Source: Planktomarina temperata RCA23
GTDB lineage: Bacteria; Pseudomonadota; Alphaproteobacteria; Rhodobacterales; Rhodobacteraceae
Direction of reading: 5' to 3'
Length of the DNA: 64,000 nucleotides
NCBI RefSeq assembly: GCF_000738435.1
Contig: NZ_CP003984.1
Span: 992,001 to 1,056,000 of the forward strand
This document shows positions 43,777 through 52,402 of this stretch, in pieces. Every line of letters starts with the position of its first letter. Within the stretch, counting starts at the first letter, position 1. Made by a program: the position numbers and the translations under genes. The notes below the pieces were generated by a model. It was given only the letters and a program-made list of their open reading frames with translations. It had not been told where the DNA came from and did no database searches.

Positions 43777-44430
43777 ATGACTGACTTTTTGACTCGCCGG
43801 ACAACGATGGTTGATACGCAGATTAGACCGGCGGATGTGACGAAATTTCCCATTATTGACGCCATGCTTCAAGTGCGGCGCGAGGTCTTCGTGCCCGATA
43901 CCCTACGCGAAACAGCCTATGCGGATGCGATTTTGGATTTGGGCCATGGCCGCATGATCCTTGAGCCGCGCACCTTTGCCAAAATGCTTGATGCTGTGGA
44001 TATTCAAGGCAATGAGTTGGTTTTGGATCTCGGTTGCGGTCTTGGCTATTCCTCTGCTGTGATTGGAAAGTTCTCGGAAGCTGTTGTTGCTATTGAAGAA
44101 AATGAAGCTATGGCCGCTGAGGCGGAGACGAATTTGGCCACTGAGGGCTGTTTGAATGTCGCGGTCGTGCAGGGTATTTTGACCGAAGGCGCTGCGCAAC
44201 ACGCTCCGTTTGACGTGATTGTCGTACAAGGGGCGGTCGAGCACATACCAGAACCCCTGATCGCGCAATTGGCTGAAGGGGGACGCATTGTTGCGGTCTT
44301 TAGCCAAAAAGGCCAGGGTGTGGTTCGAGTGGGATATAAGACCGACGGCCAGATGTCGTGGCGTTTTGCTTGTAATGCCTTTGCGCCCGTCTTGAATGGA
44401 TTTGTGACAGAGCGGAGTTTTGCGCTTTAG
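43777..44430 (+). CDS. pcm: protein-L-isoaspartate O-methyltransferase
   Basis: A 217-residue SAM-dependent methyltransferase that repairs isoaspartyl residues in damaged proteins. Seen: RREVFVPDTLRETAYADAIL, DLGHGRMILEPRTFAKMLDA, motif I LVLDLGCGLGYSSAVIGKF (~75), the acidic loop VVAIEENEAMA, and the post-II region DVIVVQGAVEHIPEPL. An ATG seven codons upstream is in frame; aggaatacctgac before the ATG at 43777 favours the shorter form. Its place before tolC is a conserved arrangement in alphaproteobacteria. Some members of this subgroup may act on other substrates. Confidence 0.9.
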   Translation: MTDFLTRRTTMVDTQIRPADVTKFPIIDAMLQVRREVFVPDTLRETAYADAILDLGHGRMILEPRTFAKMLDAVDIQGNELVLDLGCGLGYSSAVIGKFSEAVVAIEENEAMAAEAETNLATEGCLNVAVVQGILTEGAAQHAPFDVIVVQGAVEHIPEPLIAQLAEGGRIVAVFSQKGQGVVRVGYKTDGQMSWRFACNAFAPVLNGFVTERSFAL

Positions 44431-44465
44431 AAATTGAAATGATTCTTTTGCCTAGGGGGGCACAA

Positions 44466-45830
44466 ATGTTTGGACGAAAATTCACTGAATTCAGCTGTGC
44501 GGCCATTTTGATTTTGGCGACACCCAACTTGACTGCGGCCGAAAGCCTGCGGGACAGCCTGCGCAATGCCTATCAAAACAGCGGTCTATTGGTGCAAAAT
44601 CGCGCCTTGTTACGCGCTGCGGATGAAAAAGTTGCTGGCGCTGTGGCCGCTTTGCGTCCGGTCATCAGCTGGAGCTCAAAATTTTCTCACAGTTACAATG
44701 ACGTGGCCAATAGTGACAGTGTGACCACAAGTCTGAACGCCAAATGGCTGCTCTATGATTTTGGCAGTTCTGATTTGCAGACCGACGCGCTGGAAAAAAC
44801 TGTTTTGGCGACCCGGGAATCATTGGTGTCGATTGAGCAAAATGTGCTTTTGCGTGCTGTGACGGCGCATATGAATTACCGTCGGTCGGTCGAATTTGTG
44901 TCACTGCGATCGGCCAATGTGGAATTGATTGAACAAGAATTGCGCGCCGCTCAAGATCGGTTCGAAGTGGGCGAGGTCACGCGAACCGATGTGGCATTGG
45001 CGGAGGCGCGTTTGGCAAGTGCGCGCGCGGCGCTTGCGGGGGCACAAGGCGATTTGGCGAAGGCTGCAGCGGAATATCATGCGGTTGTGGGCCGCAAGCC
45101 TGGTGATCTTGTAACCCCTTCTAGCCTGCCCAAATTGCCAAAAGACGCGTCTGCGGCCATTGCCACCGCCCGGGCCCATCACCCGAACCTCAAACGCGTA
45201 CAATATGAGGTGGCGGCGGCTGAGCTTGCGTTAAAGGTCGCGCAGCAGGCTTATCGTCCAAAGTTTGAAGCGGGTGCAGGGCTCTCTAACGTGGATCTCG
45301 ACAGCTCTTTGACACGCAACCTGAGTTTGACCGTCAGCGGACCAGTTTACAGCAGCGGCGCCATCGCCTCGGCCAGCCGTGCCGCGATGGCACAACGAGA
45401 CGCAAAGCGGGCAGGGCTGCATGTTGCGGGGCTTGAGGTTGAGCAGGAAGTGCGCAACGCCTTTGTTGTGCTAGAGGTGGCGCGGGCCAAGGGCACGGCG
45501 ACGGATCGGCAAATTGAGGCGGCCAGCGTGGCCTTTCGCGGTGTGCGCGAAGAAGCCTCTTTAGGAGCACGGACAACTTTGGACGTGCTAAATGCTGAGC
45601 AAGAGCTGCTGGATGCGCGCGTGAGCCGCATTTCAACACGAATAGATGAGCAGATCGCGAGTTATAGTCTGCTCGCCGCAATGGGAAAATTAACGGCAAC
45701 AGAGCTTGATCTCGGGGTGAAAACCTATGACCCGGCGGAATATTACAATCTGGTAAAATCGGCACCGCGCGCCAAAAGCAAGCAGGGCGCGGCGTTGGAT
45801 CGCGTGCTGCAAGGCCTGGCGGGAAATTGA
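44466..45830 (+). CDS. tolC: TolC-family outer-membrane efflux protein
   Basis: A 454-residue outer-membrane factor. The start at ATG 44466 follows AGGGGGG and opens with a signal peptide (MFGRKFTEFSCAAILILATP, cleavage near LTAA/ES). Two OEP repeats of coiled-coil helices follow: SLRDSLRNAYQNSGLLVQNR and RLASARAALAGAQGDLAKAA in the first, DASAAIATARAHHPNLKRVQ and RTTLDVLNAEQELLDARVSR in the second; the strand-rich barrel segments include SWSSKFSHSYNDVANSD. It forms the trimeric exit duct for drug efflux and type I secretion. It follows pcm by 35 bp, likely in one operon with the next small gene. Confidence 0.92.
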   Translation: MFGRKFTEFSCAAILILATPNLTAAESLRDSLRNAYQNSGLLVQNRALLRAADEKVAGAVAALRPVISWSSKFSHSYNDVANSDSVTTSLNAKWLLYDFGSSDLQTDALEKTVLATRESLVSIEQNVLLRAVTAHMNYRRSVEFVSLRSANVELIEQELRAAQDRFEVGEVTRTDVALAEARLASARAALAGAQGDLAKAAAEYHAVVGRKPGDLVTPSSLPKLPKDASAAIATARAHHPNLKRVQYEVAAAELALKVAQQAYRPKFEAGAGLSNVDLDSSLTRNLSLTVSGPVYSSGAIASASRAAMAQRDAKRAGLHVAGLEVEQEVRNAFVVLEVARAKGTATDRQIEAASVAFRGVREEASLGARTTLDVLNAEQELLDARVSRISTRIDEQIASYSLLAAMGKLTATELDLGVKTYDPAEYYNLVKSAPRAKSKQGAALDRVLQGLAGN

Positions 45831-45880
45831 ACCGGGCTGCTGCGCCTGTTATGGGCAAGCCCTGGTGAACAGGAGGTGCT

Positions 45881-46228
45881 GTGACCCGTAAGGACGACTA
45901 TCCTATGCCAGACGCTTTGGTTCTGTCCGTGCGCAGGTTAATTTCGGATGCCGCTGTCCCGGATGAGGGCTCTGGGGTGGTCGCCCCTTTGGTCTTGCAA
46001 GCCAGCCAGCGGGTGGTGACGCCGTCCTTGGAGCCTATGGTGCTGACACGCGCTGATGGTGCCAGCGCGGATCAAGCGGAGCAAGAGCCGCCCAAACCCG
46101 CTGCGCCGCTGTCACATGACCCCGAATATTTGGAGGTCATTGCCAACCTCCGCCGCGCCCTGGCCGGTCCTATGCGCGACGAAGTGTCGAGCGCTGTTCG
46201 AACTATGATTGATGATCGTGATCCCTGA
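45881..46228 (+). CDS. small hypothetical protein following tolC (possible DUF2497/PopZ-like)
   Basis: A 115-residue protein starting at GTG 45881, which has an excellent AGGAGG four bases upstream; an ATG at 45905 is an alternative. The N-terminus PDALVLSVRRLISDAAVPDE resembles the V-L-S-S-I-R-R-L-V-S segment of alphaproteobacterial proteins found after tolC and before valS (DUF2497/PopZ region); the middle is acidic and Pro/Ala-rich and the C-terminus is a helix (YLEVIANLRRALAGPMRDEV). It is shorter than that family, and the expected C-terminal multimerisation helices are reduced. Polar organiser function is only a guess from position. Confidence 0.55.
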   Translation: MTRKDDYPMPDALVLSVRRLISDAAVPDEGSGVVAPLVLQASQRVVTPSLEPMVLTRADGASADQAEQEPPKPAAPLSHDPEYLEVIANLRRALAGPMRDEVSSAVRTMIDDRDP

Positions 46229-46261
46229 CATTGGCTTAAACCGCGTCATGCGCTGCGGCGT

Positions 46262-47719
46262 CTAAGGCGCGATGGGTCTTGCTAAAGCGATCAAAGCATC
46301 GACATTGAGATGCTGCTCTATAAAGGCGGCAAGTCGATCCAAAGTGTCCTCCACAGCCGCATCATAGGAGGTGAGCTGCGATTGGGTGCCGAGCATGGTC
46401 AAGACCTCTGATCGAAAGCCATCAGAGGCAAAAAGACCGTGCAAATAACAGCCGCGCACCTGACCATCAGCAGAAATCGCTCCCTCATGCCGATTTGCGA
46501 GCTTGAGCCATGGGTTTTGGCAATCCGCTCCGCTGCTCTGGCCGAGGTGAATCTCATAGCCGCGCACGGGTGTGTTGGTTTCGGCGCTATGCGCTTCGGT
46601 CAAGGATAGGTTTTTCTTGGGACTCATTGTGGTTTCAATATTCAAATAGCCCAACCCATCTATGGAGCGCGGCGCGCCTTCTATTCCGTCTGGGTCATGT
46701 ACTTTGCGCCCCAGCATTTGATAACCGCCACAAATGCCGATGATTTGACCGCCGCGACGGTGATGCGCCTGCAGATCAATATCCCAGCCATTGGCACGGA
46801 AGCTTTCCAGATCACTGATGGTGGATTTGCTGCCGGGCAGGATCACGAGTGATGCGTCACCCGGCAATGGCTGACCCTGTTCAATGATTTCGACGGTCAC
46901 ATTGGGCTCGGCAACCAATGGGTCGAGATCATCGAAATTGGAGATACGCGCCAAACGCGGCACAGCGATTTTGATGGCGCCACCGGCCCGTGTTGCAATA
47001 TCCATCACATCTTCGGCCGGCAGTTTCCAGGCCTCGGCAAACCATGGTAATACGCCGAGTGACGCCCATCCGGTATGCTCGGCAATGGCGGTCATACCCT
47101 CATCAAAGAGCGACACATCCCCTCGAAACTTATTGATTGCAAAACCCGTGATCCTGTTGCGATCTTGGGTCGGCAGAACCGCATGGGTTCCGACCATTTG
47201 TGCAATCACCCCACCACGGTCAATGTCACCAATCAAGATCACTGGAACATCGGCGGCCTCTGCGAAACCCATATTGGCAATATCCCCGGAGCGCAGGTTG
47301 ATTTCAGCCGGGCTTCCGGCCCCCTCTATGACGACAAAATCTGCGCTTTTGGCCAGGCGGTGAAAGGAATCGAGCACCCGTGGCATTAAAGTGGGTTTGA
47401 GTGCTGCATAGTCTCGGGCTTTAACAGTGGTGAGCCTTTGGCCTTGAACCACCACCTGCGCCCCAATCTCGGACTCGGGTTTTAACAGCACCGGGTTCAT
47501 ATCGACGATGGCGGGCCGTCCGCAGGCAAGGGCTTGCAGCGCCTGCGCGCGGCCAATCTCGCCACCGTCAACGGTGACAGCGGCATTGTTGGACATATTT
47601 TGCGGCTTGAACGGCGCCGGGTGATGGCCGCGCTTGACCAAGGCGCGGCAGATCCCTGCCACCAGGATGGATTTTCCGACATTAGATCCGGCGCCCTGTA
47701 TCATAATCGCTTTGGTCAT
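46262..47719 (-). CDS. cobQ: cobyric acid synthase (adenosylcobyrate synthase)
   Basis: A 485-residue glutamine-dependent amidotransferase that amidates side chains b, d, e and g of the corrin ring. The N-terminal synthetase domain has the P-loop IMIQGAGSNVGKSILVAGIC and KPQNMSNNAAVTVDGGEIGR; FVVIEGAGSPAEINLRSGDI and LIGDIDRGGVIAQMVG follow. The C-terminal GATase domain has LPGSKSTISDL, the nucleophilic Cys in IGICGGYQMLGRKV and a His in GCYLHGLFASDGFR. Cytosolic, B12 biosynthesis. I find no cobalamin riboswitch upstream and no other cob genes in the window. Confidence 0.95.
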   Translation of the reverse strand: MTKAIMIQGAGSNVGKSILVAGICRALVKRGHHPAPFKPQNMSNNAAVTVDGGEIGRAQALQALACGRPAIVDMNPVLLKPESEIGAQVVVQGQRLTTVKARDYAALKPTLMPRVLDSFHRLAKSADFVVIEGAGSPAEINLRSGDIANMGFAEAADVPVILIGDIDRGGVIAQMVGTHAVLPTQDRNRITGFAINKFRGDVSLFDEGMTAIAEHTGWASLGVLPWFAEAWKLPAEDVMDIATRAGGAIKIAVPRLARISNFDDLDPLVAEPNVTVEIIEQGQPLPGDASLVILPGSKSTISDLESFRANGWDIDLQAHHRRGGQIIGICGGYQMLGRKVHDPDGIEGAPRSIDGLGYLNIETTMSPKKNLSLTEAHSAETNTPVRGYEIHLGQSSGADCQNPWLKLANRHEGAISADGQVRGCYLHGLFASDGFRSEVLTMLGTQSQLTSYDAAVEDTLDRLAAFIEQHLNVDALIALARPIAP

Positions 47720-47870
47720 ACGGCTCTCCCTGGGGCCTGAGCATGTTCGGCCAAAATGGATTCTGCTTTGGCGGTTCTAACATGCTCTAAGCATAGGCAG
47801 CGGTTTGAGCATGGGCCATTTAAATGCGGCATTTTTTGCCTTTTTCGGCACTATGATCGCCGAAACGCAA

Positions 47871-47892
47871 AACGCGCCCCTGTGGGCGCGTT
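47871..47892 (-). terminator. intrinsic-terminator-like hairpin of the 47917-48228 gene
   Basis: On the minus strand a perfect 9-bp G+C-rich stem (bases 47884-47892 with 47871-47879) encloses a four-base loop and is followed by TTTTGCGTTT. It sits 25 bp after the stop of the minus-strand gene, in the 197-bp gap before cobQ. Position and structure fit rho-independent termination. Confidence 0.7.
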
Positions 47893-47916
47893 GGCGGTCA
47901 AAACCCTTAAGTGGTT

Positions 47917-48228
47917 TTATGCAGCTTCTGCCTGCTGGCGGCGCTCGCTCTCTTCGCGGCTCAGAGCCACGGAGGTGCGGATGCCTTTTCCGACGAAATC
48001 CATGAGGCCAGAGACCACACGTTCGTTGGGATCAATGCCGGCGCAGGAGAGCACTTCGCGCCCATCGCGAGAGCGGGCCCAACGTGCAATCTGCTCAGGT
48101 CCGTTGCCATATTTCTTATCGTCCGCAATCGCGTCATCTAATGCAGCCAAGACAACGGCAGCAAAGAGTTTGCGGGCACGGTTGCCCTGTTCGTTGTTAA
48201 AGGCGTTTCCGTCGACGAAATCTTTCAT
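47917..48228 (-). CDS. conserved Roseobacter-type small protein (DUF6280-like)
   Basis: A 103-residue soluble protein: MKDFVDGNAFNNEQGNRARK, LFAAVVLAALDDAIADDKKY, EQIARWARSRDGREVLSCAG, VSGLMDFVGKGIRTSVALSR. It is helical, with a central acidic helix, and has no membrane segment or signal. I recall near-identical proteins across marine Rhodobacteraceae annotated as DUF6280; their function is not known. It resembles small DNA- or replication-associated proteins in size only. Divergent from efp over a 216-bp gap and followed by a terminator-like hairpin. Confidence 0.75.
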   Translation of the reverse strand: MKDFVDGNAFNNEQGNRARKLFAAVVLAALDDAIADDKKYGNGPEQIARWARSRDGREVLSCAGIDPNERVVSGLMDFVGKGIRTSVALSREESERRQQAEAA

Positions 48229-48372
48229 CTCGTGTCCTTTTAATTCTTACTCTTGAACTTTTCGATCTGCGTTCCTTATGCAGCATCGAAAACGATTCGG
48301 GTGGTCTCTTTCGGAATATCTGCCATGCACCCAACGCATAGCTCAGCTTCCAACCGCGGCCTCAGTCGTGGC

Positions 48373-48401
48373 TTGAAACCGCATCCTCGCTTCGATATAG
48401 G
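48373..48401 (+). promoter_or_regulatory. candidate sigma-70 promoter of efp
   Basis: TTGAAA (48373-48378), a 17-base spacer and TATAGG (48396-48401) lie ~44 bp upstream of the efp ATG. Both hexamers are near consensus. The gap also serves the divergent DUF6280-like gene. Confidence 0.55.
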
Positions 48402-48444
48402 CGGTGTTAAATCAAATTCAACCTTTTACTCAAGGTCTTAATAC

Positions 48445-49008
48445 ATGCCAAAGATTAACGGAAATGAAATACGAATCGGCAATGTGCTTGAGCACAATGG
48501 CGGCCTCTGGAGCGCGGTGAAGGTCGACCACGTAAAGCCCGGAAAAGGCGGGGCTTTTGCTCAGGTTGAGATGCGCAATCTGCGCAATGGATCGAAATTA
48601 AACGAGCGATTCCGCTCCGCTGACAAAGTGGAAAAGGTACGTTTGGAGCAAAAGGATCAGCAGTTTTTGTACGAAAATGACGGCATGTTGGTGTTTATGG
48701 ATATGGAAACCTATGACCAAATCGAGCTGCCGGCGGAGCTGCTTGGTGATCGCCGTCCGTTTTTACAAGACGGGATGACCGTCCAGATTGAATATCATGA
48801 GGCCGAAGCGCTTCATGCCACACTGCCGCAAAAGGTGACGTGCAAAATCGTTGAGACAGAGCCTGTGGTCAAAGGTCAAACTGCGGCCAATTCCTTTAAG
48901 CCTGCTGTTTTAGACAATGGATTGAAAGTTATGGTGCCGCCCTTCGTGGGGCAGGATGAGTTGATCATCGTAGACACGATTTCGATGGAATACACAGAAC
49001 GGGCCTAA
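48445..49008 (+). CDS. efp: translation elongation factor P
   Basis: A 187-residue, three-domain protein that rescues ribosomes stalled at polyproline. The N-terminal KOW-like domain ends in the tip loop [20 protein letters not shown], whose Lys (~34) is the modification site for beta-lysylation by EpmA; the second domain is [20 protein letters not shown]; the third has [20 protein letters not shown] and the C-terminal signature. Full family length. Its end overlaps ygfZ tail to tail by four bases. Confidence 0.96.
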   Translation: MPKINGNEIRIGNVLEHNGGLWSAVKVDHVKPGKGGAFAQVEMRNLRNGSKLNERFRSADKVEKVRLEQKDQQFLYENDGMLVFMDMETYDQIELPAELLGDRRPFLQDGMTVQIEYHEAEALHATLPQKVTCKIVETEPVVKGQTAANSFKPAVLDNGLKVMVPPFVGQDELIIVDTISMEYTERA

Positions 49009-49736
49009 GGGGTGATGATCGCAAAGCCCGCTACCATCTCAGGGGCGATGCGATCAAAGCGCAGGTAGGCCAATGCAAGCCCGCCCTGCTGTGTATATAA
49101 CACGCCGGCGGGTTTTTCATTGGCAAGAATGGCAGTGCCAATCGGTGCTGATCCTGAGATCTTCACTTGCCGCAGGCCTTTGCGGAGCTCGGTTTTATGT
49201 TTCATGCGCGCAACGATTTCTTGTCCGACATAGCAGCCTTTTTTGAAATCCACCCCGTTGAGACGCTCGAAATCCATTTCTAGGATAAAGCGGTCTGGAG
49301 TTAGCTCTATTCCGGTTTCAGGAATGATATGCGCCACGCGCAAGGCTGGCCAATCGATGACACCTGCCTCTTGCCGCCCGTAGGCGCGCCAGCCCAAATT
49401 GGGATCACGCGGATCGGCAAATCCATCCGGCGGGAGGGTGCCCAATCCGCAGCATAGGTCGATATTCACTTCGGCAATTTGAACATCTGCGCGCAGGCGG
49501 TACATATTGAGGCGCATGTTAAGGCCGGAGCAAATCTCTGTGGCCACGTCGATGAGCAGATCATCTGGCCGCTGCAACACGAAAAAATCTGCAAGATATT
49601 TGCCCTGTGGTGTCAACAACGCGGTGTAATGCAATCCGGGTGCGGAGACGTCATTGGTCACAAGATTTTGCAAAAAGAAGGTCCGGTCAGCACCGGTGAC
49701 TTGAAGAATGCTGCGGGGCTGTTCGGGCTGTGCCAT
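49005..49736 (-). CDS. ygfZ: folate-binding protein YgfZ (GcvT-like, Fe-S enzyme maintenance)
   Basis: A 243-residue GcvT-fold protein. The frame runs on upstream, but the ATG at 49736, preceded by aaggaataccc, gives the proper N-terminus [20 protein letters not shown]. The diagnostic motif is [20 protein letters not shown] (K-G-C-x-x-G-Q-E) at ~175. The N-terminal part has [11 protein letters not shown] and [13 protein letters not shown]. YgfZ uses tetrahydrofolate to help maintain or repair Fe-S clusters in enzymes such as MiaB. Convergent with efp; divergent from the glycosyltransferase at 49797 with 60 bp between. Confidence 0.93.
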   Translation of the reverse strand: MAQPEQPRSILQVTGADRTFFLQNLVTNDVSAPGLHYTALLTPQGKYLADFFVLQRPDDLLIDVATEICSGLNMRLNMYRLRADVQIAEVNIDLCCGLGTLPPDGFADPRDPNLGWRAYGRQEAGVIDWPALRVAHIIPETGIELTPDRFILEMDFERLNGVDFKKGCYVGQEIVARMKHKTELRKGLRQVKISGSAPIGTAILANEKPAGVLYTQQGGLALAYLRFDRIAPEMVAGFAIITP

Positions 49737-49796
49737 GGGTATTCCTTTGTCTGTGCTTTCCATATAAGCTGTTTTGACCGCAAAGCCAGAGGCCTC

Positions 49797-50474
49797 ATGT
49801 CTGCACCGATTTCCGTTGTTATCCCAACGCTTAATTCTGCCAACAGCCTGCCGGCGACCCTTTTGTCGTTGATGGAGGGATTGGATGCTGGATTGATCTG
49901 TGAGGTGGTTGTCTCCGATGGTGGATCGACAGATGCCAGCGGTGCTATCGCCTTGGCCTGGGGCGCGGAGATTGTGACCGGTGCCGCCTCGCGCGGCGGG
50001 CAATTGCGCCGCGGGGTGGCGGCCACGCGCGGCGCATGGGTGATGGTCTTGCATGCGGATACGATCTTGCAGGAGGGCTGGGCCGCGCAGGTAAAAGCCG
50101 CTATGCAGCAAGGCCCTTTGTGTTTTTCACTGGCCTTCCGTGCCAGAGGTTTTGCGGCCCGATGGGTGGCAGCTTGGGCGAATTTGCGCAGTGACCTTTT
50201 CGGTCTTCCTTACGGGGATCAGGGGCTCGTCCTGCGCCGGAGTGATTATGACCGGTCGGGAGGCTATCCAGATCAGCCGCTGATGGAAGATGTGGCGCTG
50301 GTGCGGGCCTTAAAGGGGAAAATCCACCGACTGCCAGCCCATGCCTTCACGCGCGCCGACAAATATCAGCAGCAGGGGTGGTTGCGCCGTGGGGCGAAGA
50401 ACCTTGGCCTTTTGTTGCGATATGTCTTGGGTGCCAATCCCGACGATTTAGCGCGGCGGTATCGCAAGCCGTAG
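49797..50474 (+). CDS. family 2 glycosyltransferase (TIGR04283-like)
   Basis: A 225-residue GT-A fold transferase. ISVVIPTLNSANSLPATLLS opens the nucleotide-sugar site; VVVSDGGSTDASGAIALAWG and RGGQLRRGVAATRGAWVMVL follow; HADTIL carries the D-x-D-like metal motif; GLPYGDQGLVLRRSDYDRSG and PLMEDVALVRAL complete it. This order (SRG.QLR.G, LHADT, PYGDQ) is typical of the TIGR04283 group, which often accompanies a second small gene of the rSAM/selenodomain class, not present here. No transmembrane helix. The longer upstream frame is discounted because ATG 49797 has AGAGG before it. Sugar acceptor unknown. Confidence 0.85.
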   Translation: MSAPISVVIPTLNSANSLPATLLSLMEGLDAGLICEVVVSDGGSTDASGAIALAWGAEIVTGAASRGGQLRRGVAATRGAWVMVLHADTILQEGWAAQVKAAMQQGPLCFSLAFRARGFAARWVAAWANLRSDLFGLPYGDQGLVLRRSDYDRSGGYPDQPLMEDVALVRALKGKIHRLPAHAFTRADKYQQQGWLRRGAKNLGLLLRYVLGANPDDLARRYRKP

Positions 50475-50529
50475 CAAAGGCCTTCACCTCCTGCATTGCG
50501 CCAGATAAAAGACGCCGCCGCCGCCGGCC

Positions 50530-52299
50530 CTACTGGCTCTCCGAGTGATCAAATTGCAAGCGGCAGAGGTCCGAATAATGTCCACCAGCCGCAATCAGCT
50601 CTGCATGGGTGCCGCGCTCAATCACCCGGCCTTTGTCCATAACGATGATATGATCGGCAGAGACAATGGTCGACAGGCGGTGGGCGATGACCAAAGTGGT
50701 GCGGTTTGCGGAGAGTTTTTCTAATGCGTCTTGCACAAGAACTTCTGATTGGGTGTCAAGCGCTGAGGTGGCCTCATCCAACAGTAAAATGGGCGTATCG
50801 CGCAGAAGCGCGCGCGCGATGGCGACTCGTTGACGCTGCCCGCCGGACAGATTTGTGCCGCGTGGCCCAACTTCGGTGTCCATGCCTTGGGCCAAACTGG
50901 GCAGGAAATCGGCAACATGTGCTGCTGAGATCACCTCATTGAGTTTCGATGGATCGATTTCGTGCGCATCAAGTATGATGTTTTCCCCAAGGGTTTCATC
51001 AAACAGCAGGCTGTCTTGCGACACCACTGAGATACAGGCCCGAAGGGCGCTGGGATCGATGTCTGTATTTGCAAGGCCGGAGATTGTGATCTCACCCGCG
51101 CTATGGGCGTAAAGCCGGGTGAGCGCATTGAAAATCGTTGTCTTGCCCGCGCCTGAGGCCCCGACAATTGCAGTGGTTTTCCCAGCAGGCGCGCGGAAGG
51201 AGACGTCGCGCAGCACGGGCGTTTCGCCAAACTCTAAACTGACGTTCTTGAACTCAATATCGCCAAAGGGCTGAACGGGTTTTGGATGATCCGGGCCGAG
51301 CAGCGTTGGCTGATGGTTGAAAATATCTCGCATTCTTTGGATGGATACAGAGGCAGCATTGATCAGCCCAGAGATGCCGGCCAAGCGGCGCAGCGGTTCA
51401 AATGCCAATCCTAATGCGCTGAAGAAGGCCATGAATTGCCCGACCGTTTTGGCACCGCTGATGATTTCATAGCCGCCGTAAATGATTACGCAGGCAAAAC
51501 CGATGCCACTCATCACATCCACCAGTGAGGGGATTACGGCCGTGCCAAAGAGAGTTTTGATCTCTACTTCAATCTGCCGTTTCGTTAGGGCACGATAGCG
51601 GTCGGTGTAGTAGCGCTCCAAACCATTGAGCTTAATCGTTCCCACGCCGTGGAAAGCTTCATTGAGGCGCGTGGCCATAGTGCCGGCGACTTCTCGGGCT
51701 TTCACGGCCTGTTTGCGCGTGTAGCGTTGCGCGACAAGCGAAGGGAACAATAGCAAGGGTGCGCCGATCAATGCCGCAAAGGTCCAGAACCAATCTATTG
51801 AGAGCATGACCGCAAAAAGCGATATCAGCCCGATGAGATCGCGGGCCGCGCCGCGCACCAAAAGCGCCCATATTCCCGCCACCGCCTGCACATCGCCATT
51901 GACCCGCTCCATCAAATATCCCGGTGCATAGCGGGAGAAAAAGCTGAGATCTAAGTGCAGCAAGTGGCGCAGCAAATCATTTTGCAAATCGGCTACGGAT
52001 TGCTTGGCAATTTTCGTCATGAGCACTCGATGTACGACGGAGAGCACGCCTCGGATCAAAAATAAACCCAAGACAATACCGCCCACCAACCACAGTTGGC
52101 TTTTGCTGCCGCCAGCGAAGACCCCGTCAAATAGAGGCTGCATCATCCATGCAAGCCCGCCCACCATGCTGCCTTCGATCATCATCAACACGACGATAAT
52201 CGCCAAGACCCACATATGGCGTCGCAGATATTCGCGCCAGAGCCAAAGGAACAAGGCGCCTTGCTTTATGTCTTTTGGGGAAGATGATTTCATGTCCAT
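50530..52299 (-). CDS. MsbA-like ABC exporter (fused membrane and ATPase domains)
   Basis: A 589-residue half-size ABC exporter. Residues ~25-320 hold six membrane helices (HMWVLAIIVVLMMIEGSMVG, GAARDLIGLISLFAVMLSID). The nucleotide-binding domain has Walker A IVGASGAGKTTIFNALTRLY, the Q-loop SVVSQDSLLFDETLGENIIL, signature NLSGGQRQRVAIARALLRDT, Walker B PILLLDEATSALD and switch His in LVIAHRLSTIV. It dimerises in the inner membrane. The nearest family is MsbA/lipid A flippase, but drug or peptide export cannot be excluded. It stands alone between the glycosyltransferase and an aminotransferase gene. Confidence 0.9.
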   Translation of the reverse strand: MDMKSSSPKDIKQGALFLWLWREYLRRHMWVLAIIVVLMMIEGSMVGGLAWMMQPLFDGVFAGGSKSQLWLVGGIVLGLFLIRGVLSVVHRVLMTKIAKQSVADLQNDLLRHLLHLDLSFFSRYAPGYLMERVNGDVQAVAGIWALLVRGAARDLIGLISLFAVMLSIDWFWTFAALIGAPLLLFPSLVAQRYTRKQAVKAREVAGTMATRLNEAFHGVGTIKLNGLERYYTDRYRALTKRQIEVEIKTLFGTAVIPSLVDVMSGIGFACVIIYGGYEIISGAKTVGQFMAFFSALGLAFEPLRRLAGISGLINAASVSIQRMRDIFNHQPTLLGPDHPKPVQPFGDIEFKNVSLEFGETPVLRDVSFRAPAGKTTAIVGASGAGKTTIFNALTRLYAHSAGEITISGLANTDIDPSALRACISVVSQDSLLFDETLGENIILDAHEIDPSKLNEVISAAHVADFLPSLAQGMDTEVGPRGTNLSGGQRQRVAIARALLRDTPILLLDEATSALDTQSEVLVQDALEKLSANRTTLVIAHRLSTIVSADHIIVMDKGRVIERGTHAELIAAGGHYSDLCRLQFDHSESQ

Positions 52300-52402
52300 A
52301 GGCGCCTGTTAGTGCTTTGTTTGAGTTGCTGCAAGGGACGGCAGCTTGACGCGGCAGTAAACCGCGAATACCGATAAGCCATCATAATCGAGGTGAAATT
52401 AT

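Noticed and set aside
47720-47916. Cobalamin riboswitch upstream of cobQ
   Set aside because: No B12-box-like segment or suitable fold was seen; the hairpin there fits a terminator of the opposite gene's neighbour.
48253-48441. 62-residue frame before efp
   Set aside because: It spans the probable efp promoter region, has no ribosome site and no recognisable features.
49737-50111. N-terminal extension of ygfZ
   Set aside because: It overlaps the divergent glycosyltransferase gene and lies upstream of a well-placed ribosome site and ATG.
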